Source of the DNA: Nitrospirota bacterium
Lineage (GTDB): Bacteria; Nitrospirota; Nitrospiria; SBBL01; JAADHI01
Reading direction: 5' to 3'
DNA length: 64,000 nt
Assembly: GCA_029261155.1 (NCBI GenBank)
Contig: JAJDBW010000021.1
Coordinates: forward strand, 43,073 to 107,072
Position numbers and translations under genes: made by a program. This document shows, piece by piece, positions 45,381 through 53,983 of this stretch; within the stretch, counting starts at the first letter, position 1; the number at the start of each line of letters is the position of its first letter. The notes under the pieces were generated by a model. The model was not told the DNA's origin and did not search any database. It saw nothing but the letters and a program-made list of their open reading frames with translations.

Positions 45381-45480
45381 CATTACAATCTATTGACAGA
45401 ATATCCGAGGAGAATAGACTATCTTAGATAGACTGAAAAATTCTTCTGCAACGTTTCCTGTCTCCTAAAAATTACTAATC

Positions 45481-47031
45481 ATGGACCAACTCTCTTCAAC
45501 ACAGAAAACATATTTTGCTTATACGCGCGTCTCCACGGTCAAACAAGGTGAAGGAACATCACTGCAAGAGCAAAAAGAAGCCATTCACCGCTTTTGCGAA
45601 CGAAACGGTTTTTCGGTAAGTCAATGGTGGGAGGAAAAAGAAACAGCAGCCAAGCGCGGCAGGCCGGTATTTACACAAATGCTCCAAGAGCTTCAAAGGC
45701 AGAAGGTGTCCGGTATCATTCTCCATAAAATTGATCGGGGAGCGCGGAACCTTAAGGATTGGGCAGACCTTGGAGAGTTGATCGACAATGGAATTGAAAT
45801 TCGTTTTGCCCATGATGATTTTGATCTCCGCTCACGCGGGGGTCGGCTTTCGGCGGATATTCAAGCGGTCGTAGCGGCAGACTATATTCGGAATCTTCGT
45901 GAAGAGACAAGGAAAGGGTTTTACGGTCGATTAAAACAGGGACTCTACCCACTCCCGGCCCCCATAGGCTACCTCGACAAAGGAAAAGGGGTGAAAGTGC
46001 CTGATCCAAAGCGATCTCCCCTCGTAAGAAAGGCTTTTGAGCTATATGCGACAGGAAAGTATGGCATTAATCAGCTTGTCATAATGATGTATGACATGGG
46101 ATTACGGAACAAAGCTGGTGGAAGAGTTGTAAAGACAGGGATCGCTCATATACTTCACAATCCCTTCTTTATCGGGTTGATTCGGATTTCAAGGACTCAA
46201 GAATTGTACAAAGGAAATCATAAACCGCTTATCTCAAAACATCTTTTTGATACAGTGCAGGATGTATTGGCAGGAAAACATCTTGGAAATTCTCATCGCC
46301 ACGAGTTCCTTTTCCGTAAGCTCCTTACATGTCAATCATGCTCTTATACTCTCATAGCCGAGATACAGAAAAAGCATATCTACTATCGCTGCCACACGAA
46401 GACGTGCCGAGAAAAAACGATCCGGGAGGAGAAAGTTGAAGAGGACATATTACGGGCTTTGCAACCAATCAAATTTACAAAAATAGAAAATGAATATTTG
46501 AAGAAGAAGATTGAAAAATCCGATCAAGAAACATCTATATTACGAGAGGCGCAAATGCAATCGTTTCTCCTTCTTCTAAACCAAATCAGGGACCGTCTTT
46601 CAAAACTGACTGATGCCTATCTTGATGGAGTGCTAGACAAGGAAATTTTTCTGGAAAAGAAGAACGATCTGGTGATGGAGGAGAAAGAGATTAAAGAAAA
46701 ACTAACATTGCTAAACACTGAAAATGAAGAGGCTATTGCTAGAGTCAAAAAATTCCTCGAACTGGCAAATAGCGCCTATTATAGCTATTCTTTGGCAACC
46801 CCTGGTAAAAAACGGGATCTTGTAAAAATTGTAACCTCGAACCGGAGTGTAAGCGGAAAAAACGTATATTTTACGCTCCAATATCCGTTTCAAATCGCGG
46901 CAAATCGCCGTAATACTATAGACGGTGACCCGCAACGAACCGTACCTCGAACTTATTTGGATAAATTGTTTAAAAACCTTTACAAACATTTTATGACAGA
47001 ACAGAGCGAATTTACAGAATTGAAACCATAG
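45481..47031 (+). CDS. Second large serine recombinase
   Basis: A 516-residue recombinase, distinct from the element integrase. The catalytic Ser is in AYTRVSTVKQ (about residue 18). A recombinase domain (LPAPIGYLDKGKG), a zinc ribbon (CQSCSY and CHTKTC, about 281-305) and a coiled coil (about 330-430) follow, as in integrases of phages and mobile elements. A nested element that carried the neighbouring AT-rich RiPP genes is one explanation for its presence; no matching attachment sites were found by eye. Confidence 0.9.
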   Translation: MDQLSSTQKTYFAYTRVSTVKQGEGTSLQEQKEAIHRFCERNGFSVSQWWEEKETAAKRGRPVFTQMLQELQRQKVSGIILHKIDRGARNLKDWADLGELIDNGIEIRFAHDDFDLRSRGGRLSADIQAVVAADYIRNLREETRKGFYGRLKQGLYPLPAPIGYLDKGKGVKVPDPKRSPLVRKAFELYATGKYGINQLVIMMYDMGLRNKAGGRVVKTGIAHILHNPFFIGLIRISRTQELYKGNHKPLISKHLFDTVQDVLAGKHLGNSHRHEFLFRKLLTCQSCSYTLIAEIQKKHIYYRCHTKTCREKTIREEKVEEDILRALQPIKFTKIENEYLKKKIEKSDQETSILREAQMQSFLLLLNQIRDRLSKLTDAYLDGVLDKEIFLEKKNDLVMEEKEIKEKLTLLNTENEEAIARVKKFLELANSAYYSYSLATPGKKRDLVKIVTSNRSVSGKNVYFTLQYPFQIAANRRNTIDGDPQRTVPRTYLDKLFKNLYKHFMTEQSEFTELKP

Positions 47032-47066
47032 ATACAAATTCTTACTTGGCCTTTAAAGATGGTAAG

Positions 47067-47860
47067 TCACGGTCTCCATTTATATGTAGATATTATGCCA
47101 TATTCTACAAACCCAATGTTCTTGTAACACGCAATCCCATCTTCAGTCGACTGTAAAACTATCATACGGAAACCACGATTGTGGACTTGATTCAATACAT
47201 TAAGTAAAAGTTGAGTTGATATTCCTTTTCTACGTTCATGCGGTAATGTTGACACCCAAAAAACTCCTGTAACTCCTATACTATTATATAGAGTACATGT
47301 AGCAACAGGCTTTTGATCCAAATAAGCTAGAAAATGGTGCCAAGGACAATTTTCCCCAATTCCCATATTTATAAAATATGATTTGAAAAATTCGCGAATA
47401 TCATCTTCAACTTCATAACCTAAACATAAAATATCAATCCAAATAATAAGTGTTTTTTTATCAATAACTTCTTTGACTGTGAGGTTTCGATATCTACTCA
47501 CAGTACTTTTTAGGTTATATGTACTTAATAACATTCCATGGAGATTCCCATCAAAAACAAAACCATGATTAATTAAATAATCAGCTAGGTTTTCTGGCTG
47601 AGTGGAGGAACTAACGAACCAAGTTATGGGTACATTCAAAGATGAGAACTTATGTTGAATCAATTCAATACGAGAATCAGCATTTTCTTTAGCAAATGTA
47701 GATTGAATTACATTGTTAAATATGGGAGACCCAGAATAAGCCCATTTTTCGTCAAACGCATCGTATTTAATACTTTTTTTTTTCGAAAAAGCATCAAATA
47801 CGAAAAAAGATTACATTCGATAACTCTAACAATTGCTGGGTTTAATATACTATCAATCAT
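47067..47860 (-). pseudogene. GNAT acetyltransferase with a homopolymer frameshift
   Basis: The frame from 47663 gives a GNAT-like protein (GENCPWHHFLAYLDQKPVAT and ERRKGISTQLLLNVL, an acetyl-CoA pyrophosphate loop). Coding similarity continues upstream to an ATG at 47860 (MIDSILNPAIVRVIECN), but the two parts are joined only if one A is added to the ten-A run at 47774-47783 (minus strand). The rebuilt protein has about 264 residues. Either a sequencing error, phase variation or a decayed gene. The start is six bases after the stop of the pentapeptide gene, so it belongs to the radical SAM operon. Confidence 0.65.
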
Positions 47861-47865
47861 AATAT

Positions 47866-48474
47866 CTATTTTAAAATTATATCAAACCCACGTAATAAAC
47901 CCATGGCTTCAGGGATAGAAAATATCGTTTTTTTCAATTTGTTGTGATTGGGATCAATTACATAATTTATTGCGTCAGAAAAGTCAGTTTGAGTCAAGTT
48001 TGTATTCAAAAATCGACTTCCCGAAAAATCAGTAAAATTACATTTTGTGCCAGTGAGATTTGCATCTGTAAAATCGACCTCCTTTGCTGTACATTCAATC
48101 ATATTTTGTTTACAAAGACTTAGGCCCATAAAAACAGAATAGTTTAAAATACATTTAAAAAAATCTACACTCAAAGGCAAGCCAGAGGATGCATGTATCC
48201 AATTTATACCTATCATTTTCGAACTTTCAAATCGGCCATCTATAAACGCTGCATGATTGAACTTTGCTAAACTTAAATCACATTCTGTAAATATACATTT
48301 TTCAAATGTACATTCTGAAAGTATGGTTTCTAAAAAAGTACATTTTTTAAATGTACAATTGTAAAAACTTTTGTCATGTAGGTCCTTTTTAGAGTAGTTG
48401 AGATTATTAAAAATAAGATCATCAAAAACACTATCTTCTAATTCATCTTGTTCAAATAAGGGCAAGTTTTTCAT
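47866..48474 (-). CDS. Pentapeptide-repeat protein
   Basis: A 202-residue protein with stacked A(D/N)LxF-type repeats (SFYNCTFKKCTFLETILSEC, then FTEC, and later VDFTDANLTGTKCNFTDFSG). These form a right-handed helix that mimics DNA in Qnr and McbG. McbG protects producers of the peptide microcin B17, so in a peptide-modification cluster an immunity role is worth testing; that is inference. It lies between the second radical SAM gene and the acetyltransferase gene, with gaps of 16 and 5 bases. Confidence 0.85.
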   Translation of the reverse strand: MKNLPLFEQDELEDSVFDDLIFNNLNYSKKDLHDKSFYNCTFKKCTFLETILSECTFEKCIFTECDLSLAKFNHAAFIDGRFESSKMIGINWIHASSGLPLSVDFFKCILNYSVFMGLSLCKQNMIECTAKEVDFTDANLTGTKCNFTDFSGSRFLNTNLTQTDFSDAINYVIDPNHNKLKKTIFSIPEAMGLLRGFDIILK

Positions 48475-48490
48475 AAGCTCTAATGATTAT

Positions 48491-49780
48491 TTAAGTATAC
48501 AATTTCAAAAGTGATTTTAAATATTTCCACTCGTCGATTTTTAATTTCGATAGTGAGGTTACACTGAGGTCGCAATTTAACATTTTTTCTTTCAAAAAAG
48601 CATTTAATTTTTTATAAATTTTCTCCACCATATTATCCTTGAATATATAATCACGCAAAAGTCTACCTTTAACCAATAAGTTGTCTTTGTATAATCTTTC
48701 TTCAATATCAGTATTAGGTATTACCTGCAGCTTACTGTTAGCAAGAAACTGTATTATCCTATACCTTCCAAACTCTTCAATTTTTTCTACTTCATACTTT
48801 AATTCATGCAGAGTTAGCCATGGCTGGAATAGTATATAACTTACAATTGGTATTATACCTTTTTTTTCGGCATATTCTATCATTGCTGTACTATGATCTA
48901 AATCTTGCGGTTTATTATATATATTACTCAAAGTATTTTCGTTCAAAGATTCTAGACCAACCAATATGTTTTTAACAGAGGATTTTTTAAAATCATCAAG
49001 AATCTTCTTGTTTACACCGTCGAGGCTTATATTAAGAGATAACTTAACCTTAAAATCAAATGAAGCAATTTCTTTTGATAAATGGCGAGCTTTGTCTTCA
49101 TTCCTCTTTTTATTTATTCCAAAGTTATTATCAAAAAGTGAATACTTCGTTACGAAAAAATATTTATTTAATTTCTTAATATCTAAAATAAAGTCATCTA
49201 TATTTCTTTCTTTCCAGCCAATTACGTTATTATTATAGGAACAGAAGGAGCATTTTTTTTGACATCCACGGCTTGAATAGAGTGATACAATATCACTCGG
49301 ATTATAGTTAATGTTAGTGCTTGTTAAATAGTTGTCAGTTAAACAAACAAATTCTTTAAAATATCCTCTTACGAAATCAAAATCATCAGCCTTAAAACTG
49401 TTTTCCCTATAGTGTGAGCCAAACTCATCGATGATAATATCTATAGAAGAATTAAAATCAAATATTTCTTCACGTAAACTCGTAGCGATACTTCCTATTC
49501 CTATTATTGTTTCTATATTAAAATAACTTTTTGCCCAGTCTAAATAAATTAATACCTTACATAAACGCTGATTAAGCAATAATTCATTTTTCCACAAATG
49601 AACTATTACTATACTGGACTGGATTATGTCAGTGTTTTTTGGAATCGATTTATGTTCTAGTATATTGATGTCGTAACCAATATTAAATAAATATTGTCCC
49701 AAGTATAATAATTCACCATCGTGTACTTTTGTCCTAATCTTCTCAAAGTAAGGAGCAAATAATAATATATCTTTTTTCAT
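48491..49780 (-). CDS. Radical SAM protein with N-terminal B12-binding-like region
   Basis: A 429-residue protein with Cys173, Cys177 and Cys180 as CQKKCSFC. The first 140 residues (MKKDILLFAPYFEKIR and following) have the layout of a cobalamin-binding Rossmann domain, as in B12-dependent radical SAM enzymes that methylate or rearrange peptides and small molecules; no DxHxxG motif is present. It starts within the stop of the first radical SAM gene (four-base ATGA overlap). Strongly AT-rich. Its likely job is a second modification of the peptide encoded at 51552-51731. Confidence 0.85.
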   Translation of the reverse strand: MKKDILLFAPYFEKIRTKVHDGELLYLGQYLFNIGYDINILEHKSIPKNTDIIQSSIVIVHLWKNELLLNQRLCKVLIYLDWAKSYFNIETIIGIGSIATSLREEIFDFNSSIDIIIDEFGSHYRENSFKADDFDFVRGYFKEFVCLTDNYLTSTNINYNPSDIVSLYSSRGCQKKCSFCSYNNNVIGWKERNIDDFILDIKKLNKYFFVTKYSLFDNNFGINKKRNEDKARHLSKEIASFDFKVKLSLNISLDGVNKKILDDFKKSSVKNILVGLESLNENTLSNIYNKPQDLDHSTAMIEYAEKKGIIPIVSYILFQPWLTLHELKYEVEKIEEFGRYRIIQFLANSKLQVIPNTDIEERLYKDNLLVKGRLLRDYIFKDNMVEKIYKKLNAFLKEKMLNCDLSVTSLSKLKIDEWKYLKSLLKLYT

Positions 49781-50979
49781 TTAATCACACCATACTCACA
49801 CTTTTTACATGGCTGAGAACTGTCTAGTCGTCTAAAATAATTTAGCTTATCCGACTTAAACCAAATATCTCCTACTTTATCTTTTAATATGTCACCAACA
49901 CATTGGTTAGAATTTTCTACTCCAAAAATACATGGGAATACCTTCCCTACTTCATTTATAGAAAATCCTGAATATCCTGATCCACAGCAATCTTCTTTTT
50001 TAGGGTAGTCTATTTCAACATCATAGATGTGCGCCAATTCTTCACAATTAGATATAAGTTCTTCAATTTCTAAATTGCTAAGTAGAAGTTTCGGGAAATC
50101 AGTGGCTCGTCCAACAGCTTTTTGTGAACATACTTTAAATTTGCTAATTCCTAAAGATTTCCCTAGCTGTATAATTTTTTCCAAACCGTTAATGTTTGAT
50201 TTATTTATAACGGAATTAAGAACTGGCTCTACGATTGTCTTAAGTTTCTCAATTCCTGAAATTGTTTTATTAAACGCTCCTTTTTTCCCTCTAATGAGGT
50301 CATTAATTTTTGGTATTCCACTATCAAGAGAGACTTGTATGTATTTAATATCTAGTTTTTTGATTTTTTTTAAAATTTCATTGTTAACATGCATTCCATT
50401 TGTCGATAACCCTATACCCATTCCTTTTTGAGTTATATACTCAGCTAGGGAAAAACAGTCTTCAATAATAAAATTCTCCCCGCCAGTTATATAAACATCT
50501 AAGACTCCAAAGGCTTCGAGTTTGTCAATAATCGATCTCCATTTACTTAAAGACAGCTTGAAAGTTTCTTGATTTTTACCCCCATAGCAATAGCAATGGA
50601 TACAATTCTGATTGCAATATTTAAATGGTTGAATGTGCACCCAGAAAGGTTTATTAATGGTTTGATTCAAGCTTTTTTCTAAATTGAAAGATACTCTTTT
50701 GTAATCCCTTTCATCTATTTCTGTCGGTTTGTTATTACTCTCAATTATTAGATTTTCTTGAATCAGTTTATTTATAATATCTTCAACTTTTTGACTAAAT
50801 AATAGCGAATTAATGCTTCTAATATCTCTTGGTTTTCCAAGGAGATCGAATAAAGTTATCTCGTCATTGCCCAACTTATAAATATTTCCTCGTGGGAACC
50901 AACACAATCCGCCGAATATATCATACCTAAATCGTACATATTGATTTCTAATAAAAATGAAATTAGGACGTTTTGGCAT
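49777..50979 (-). CDS. Radical SAM/SPASM peptide maturase with PqqD-like N-terminus
   Basis: A 400-residue protein. Residues 1-85 (FRYDIFGGLCWFPRGNIYKL, then TLFDLLGKP) resemble the PqqD-type RiPP recognition element that grips leader peptides. The radical SAM motif is CNQNCIHC (Cys122, 126, 129), followed by DVYITGGENF in place of the usual GGEP and a SPASM-like C-terminal region (CCGSGYSG, FPCIFG, CKKCEYG). Such enzymes form crosslinks or epimers in ribosomal peptides. It is the first gene of the downstream operon and lies 570 bases from a likely precursor gene. Confidence 0.88.
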   Translation of the reverse strand: MPKRPNFIFIRNQYVRFRYDIFGGLCWFPRGNIYKLGNDEITLFDLLGKPRDIRSINSLLFSQKVEDIINKLIQENLIIESNNKPTEIDERDYKRVSFNLEKSLNQTINKPFWVHIQPFKYCNQNCIHCYCYGGKNQETFKLSLSKWRSIIDKLEAFGVLDVYITGGENFIIEDCFSLAEYITQKGMGIGLSTNGMHVNNEILKKIKKLDIKYIQVSLDSGIPKINDLIRGKKGAFNKTISGIEKLKTIVEPVLNSVINKSNINGLEKIIQLGKSLGISKFKVCSQKAVGRATDFPKLLLSNLEIEELISNCEELAHIYDVEIDYPKKEDCCGSGYSGFSINEVGKVFPCIFGVENSNQCVGDILKDKVGDIWFKSDKLNYFRRLDSSQPCKKCEYGVIK

Positions 50980-51551
50980 ATTTCAGCCTATGTTAAAGAT
51001 TGCTAAAATTTGAACAGAAATTCAAAAAGATGTCTCCCCACAGCACAACTTAGGAAATCTTCGAAGGGTTTTAATACTAGGTATTAATTCCGAGATGATG
51101 TTCTAAGCTCAGTTGAAATTGCAAAATGACCTCCGAGTACATATTGTGTTTTTTGCAATCGGCGAAAATCACAAAAGGACAAGCGAACTCAGGAGGCCGC
51201 ATGCGAAGCGTAATGAAAAAAAGGATAAAAAGCAATGAAAGAGAATTCGTTGAAGCGACGATGAATCTAATCAATGGAAAATACGATGTGGGAAGCCGGA
51301 TTACGTTGATCTAGCAAAGAGGACGATTTTTGAAAAGATGGAATAGGCGGCCTGTTTCAGGTATTTTTATAATGATCAAGGAAGATTAATAGGACGAGTT
51401 TATTGTCAACGATGTGTTTAATTTGGTCTGAAAAATGGAGAGAAATTAACCTCCTTTGATCATCGTAGTCATACGATTTGTATCAAGGCCATCTTCACTC
51501 TAGAATACAATTGAAAGATATCTTAATATTCATAATAAATAATTTATGTAC
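50980..51551. other. Intergenic region between RiPP genes
   Basis: About 570 AT-rich bases. One plus-strand frame (51126-51314, 62 codons, ending with MNLINGKYDVGSRITLI) has no ribosome site and is not supported. The operon promoter probably lies here, but no strong -35/-10 pair was recognised. Confidence 0.5.
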
Positions 51552-51731
51552 TTATGTTTTATTAGGGTCTTCTTTAATTTTATTATTTTCTTTTTCTTCT
51601 TCTTCTTCTTCTTCTTCCTCCTGAATCGCACCCCCGCCAGGAGTAACAGTTCCAGTGTAAGTTGCGTGTGATAATTCCGCCGCTGCTTCAGCGACAGATT
51701 TATATTTTTTAATTTCGGTATTGTTCTTCAT
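51552..51731 (-). CDS. Putative RiPP precursor peptide
   Basis: A 59-residue peptide starting at ATG 51731, with AAGGAG about ten bases before it; the longer frame to 51779 is less likely. The N-terminal half is helical and leader-like (NTEIKKYKSVAEAAAELSHA). The middle TYTGTVTPGGGAIQ is a plausible core, rich in Thr, Gly and Pro. It is followed by nine Glu residues encoded by a GAA-type trinucleotide run and a charged tail. No cysteine is present, so thioether bonds are excluded. Its pairing with two radical SAM genes supports a RiPP role. Confidence 0.6.
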   Translation of the reverse strand: MKNNTEIKKYKSVAEAAAELSHATYTGTVTPGGGAIQEEEEEEEEEKENNKIKEDPNKT

Positions 51732-51779
51732 GTTTAAAATTCTCCTTCTTGTAATTTTTATACAGAATTTAGGTGTCAA

Positions 51780-52203
51780 ATATGGGAATATCCAAATCCC
51801 TTTCGTCTGAAAGTGATTGGATCGACAGATTATAGGATAAAAGTTTGGTAATTAGTAAAACATTATAATGAAAATTAGGAAAAATCTCAATAACTAAGTT
51901 ATTCTACACCTTTATGTTATCTAAAGATAAACCTCCGAATGAAAACCCGCACTTTCTAAAGCCTTTCTTTTGCTTTGAAACTTCCTAGTTAGATGATGTC
52001 CTAAACTCACACAATATCAGGGTTTTTAAATTGATAGGTTTTTTTCAGATCTTAATTTTTTGCTCAATCTTCATGCGTGATCTATCCTACTCTGTGTAGA
52101 TGTGTTCCCACTTAGGGAACTGGGAAAAAGAAGGAGAGGAGTGAATATGAGAGTTTTTTTTTGAAAGAAAAAGAGCCGGAATTTTTTCCGGCCCTTCGTT
52201 TTT
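51780..52203. other. Intergenic region with no supported gene
   Basis: About 420 bases between the peptide gene and the nuclease gene. A terminator lies at its right end (see 52166). Confidence 0.55.
52166..52200 (-). terminator. Terminator of the SWIM/nuclease unit
   Basis: GCCGGAA and TTCCGGC (52175-52192) form a hairpin with a CTTTTTC tail on the minus strand. Confidence 0.75.
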
Positions 52204-53010
52204 CTATTTTGTACTAATCTGCACCAAGGTCTCCTTTGCTTTTCGTTTGTTCCCCATGCAGACGGCGGCATAATCGCAGTAGCTGCACCACATACCGGGC
52301 CGCTTAAAGAACATTCCCGCCTCTATCTGTGCGGCGATGTAACTGAGCTTGTTCAAATACTCAATCACCGCGCCGGGATCTCTTTTACTGAAATGCCACT
52401 CGATCTTGGGTTTCTTTGTCTTGACCAGGACGCAAAAGGCCGTCTGTTCCACATCCGGTTCCGCAAGTTGATAGGAAGTGAGCTGATCTGAAAGGGCCAC
52501 TAGATAATCCCCATAGGCCGAAGCGGAGGTCTTGAAATCGACTACGGTCCGCTTCCCGCCCACCAGGGCCACCAGATCGATGAAACCGATCAAAGGGCGT
52601 GACAAGCTGGTGATATTCAGCGAAAAGGGCTTTTCCGTTGCCTCGACGCTTTCCAGCTTAGGAAGCTCCTCTTTCTGAAACTGCTCAAGGAGACCTTCTC
52701 CGATAGCACGGAGTTTTTCCCATGACTCCTTTTGACTGTACCGTAAGGACACCTCTTTGAGCTTATCCCACTCACCCGAAAAGAACTTCACCGGGTCTTC
52801 ATCGGTTACGATGAGATGTTCCAATACACGGTGAATGATTTTGCCAAAAACCAGATTGGCAGATTGGACCTTGGGCCTCAGTTGTTCAATGTAATAGAGG
52901 CGATACTGCTCCGGGCAGAGGAGGTATCGGTTGATGGCCGAATAAGAGAAATGAGGGCCTTCCGTTACTGAGGCCCGTTTCTCGCTGTCTTGCAGAATGG
53001 TATCGATCAT
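52204..53010 (-). CDS. Cas4/RecB-type PD-(D/E)XK nuclease
   Basis: A 268-residue nuclease of the PDDEXK_1 (RecB/Cas4-like) fold. FSYSAINRYLLCPEQYRLYY (about residues 21-40) is the N-terminal helix with one Cys. The catalytic strand pair is GFIDLVAL...VDFKTSA (about 144-165), and the C-terminal CSYCDYAAVC (about 242-251) supplies iron-sulfur cluster cysteines. No cas genes are near. It overlaps the SWIM gene by four bases (ATGA), so both act in the same process, probably DNA end processing. Confidence 0.85.
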   Translation of the reverse strand: MIDTILQDSEKRASVTEGPHFSYSAINRYLLCPEQYRLYYIEQLRPKVQSANLVFGKIIHRVLEHLIVTDEDPVKFFSGEWDKLKEVSLRYSQKESWEKLRAIGEGLLEQFQKEELPKLESVEATEKPFSLNITSLSRPLIGFIDLVALVGGKRTVVDFKTSASAYGDYLVALSDQLTSYQLAEPDVEQTAFCVLVKTKKPKIEWHFSKRDPGAVIEYLNKLSYIAAQIEAGMFFKRPGMWCSYCDYAAVCMGNKRKAKETLVQISTK

Positions 53011-53837
53011 GATCCGTTCCTCCTCTGATTGTCTCCCGGATGAACCGGGAGAACCTTCACCACGTTCAGATACTTTTTATCTGGACTGAGTTCAGTGACC
53101 ACCCGGCAGGGGTGATGGAGCCGAACGCCTTCAGAGATGCCAGGCGCAAGATGGGGAAACTTGGAAGCCCTTAAATGGTCCCCAAGTTGTTTTTCGCTTC
53201 CGAAAAGTCTTGCAACCTTTCCGTTTACTTGGATGTTGATAAACAGTCGCCTTCCCCACTTCGTCGGCATTCCGCCTATGGTGAGCATGGTGGCCGGAAC
53301 CGCGCCGCCCTCTTGTGGAGCATTGGATTGCGGTTGGCTATCTTCCTTCGGTTTGCTCTTAAGAAAGTTCCCGACAATCTCAGACTGGATCTGGATGATC
53401 TTTGAGGCATGGATGGCAAGCTTACCCGCCGGTATCTTGTCCACTGGACAAGAAAATGCGACTGAAAGCGAATCGATCCGTCCGTCGGGACTGACGCTTC
53501 GCTTGATGTGCATTTGGATTCCATCGCCCTCTTGCACGGAAACGGATTGCCGAGGCGGGTCGCCGTTTTGCTGGCCGGAGTGTTCATCTGGAAAGATATC
53601 TTCCAATTCCCCCACCTGCTCCCTGACGGCGACGATGTGTACGCACCGCATATTTTTATCGCCGTTGCCGGTCTGAAAATCGGGACAGGTACAAGCCGGT
53701 CCTTTTGGGCCGCTTTTGACGATATACGCCGCCTTTGGAAATTCCGGTGAATAAACCCGGAAGCCCTTTGTCTCCTTTGAAATAATCAAAGGTTGTGTTT
53801 CTGTTCTCCCTTTTTTTGCTTCTGCTGTCTGTGTCAT
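53007..53837 (-). CDS. SWIM-type zinc-finger protein
   Basis: A 276-residue protein whose N-terminal 70 residues hold a SWIM-like finger (CTCPDFQ followed by CVHI), a fold that binds DNA or proteins. The remainder has no named domain, though ISVAFSCPVDKIPAGKL-like strands suggest an OB or beta domain. It has a strong ribosome site (AAGGAGG). Its coupling to the Cas4/RecB-like nuclease gene suggests a recombination or replication role for the element. Confidence 0.7.
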   Translation of the reverse strand: MTQTAEAKKGRTETQPLIISKETKGFRVYSPEFPKAAYIVKSGPKGPACTCPDFQTGNGDKNMRCVHIVAVREQVGELEDIFPDEHSGQQNGDPPRQSVSVQEGDGIQMHIKRSVSPDGRIDSLSVAFSCPVDKIPAGKLAIHASKIIQIQSEIVGNFLKSKPKEDSQPQSNAPQEGGAVPATMLTIGGMPTKWGRRLFINIQVNGKVARLFGSEKQLGDHLRASKFPHLAPGISEGVRLHHPCRVVTELSPDKKYLNVVKVLPVHPGDNQRRNGS

Positions 53838-53983
53838 TTCCTACCTCCTTGGTTTGTTGTTTGATTTTCAATGAACCGTTTTCAGTCTACGGAAGCAGGG
53901 AGAAACAGAAAGAAGGGGAGTGACTGTTCTTTTGATAAAACGCCATCCTTTGAAACCGAGGGGAAAATCTGGATTATGAAGAT

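Noticed and set aside
47652..47918. 88-codon plus-strand ORF
   Set aside because: Opposite the N-terminal part of the frameshifted GNAT gene.
52204..53010. CRISPR-associated Cas4
   Set aside because: No other cas gene or array is near; general RecB-like nuclease is the safer call.
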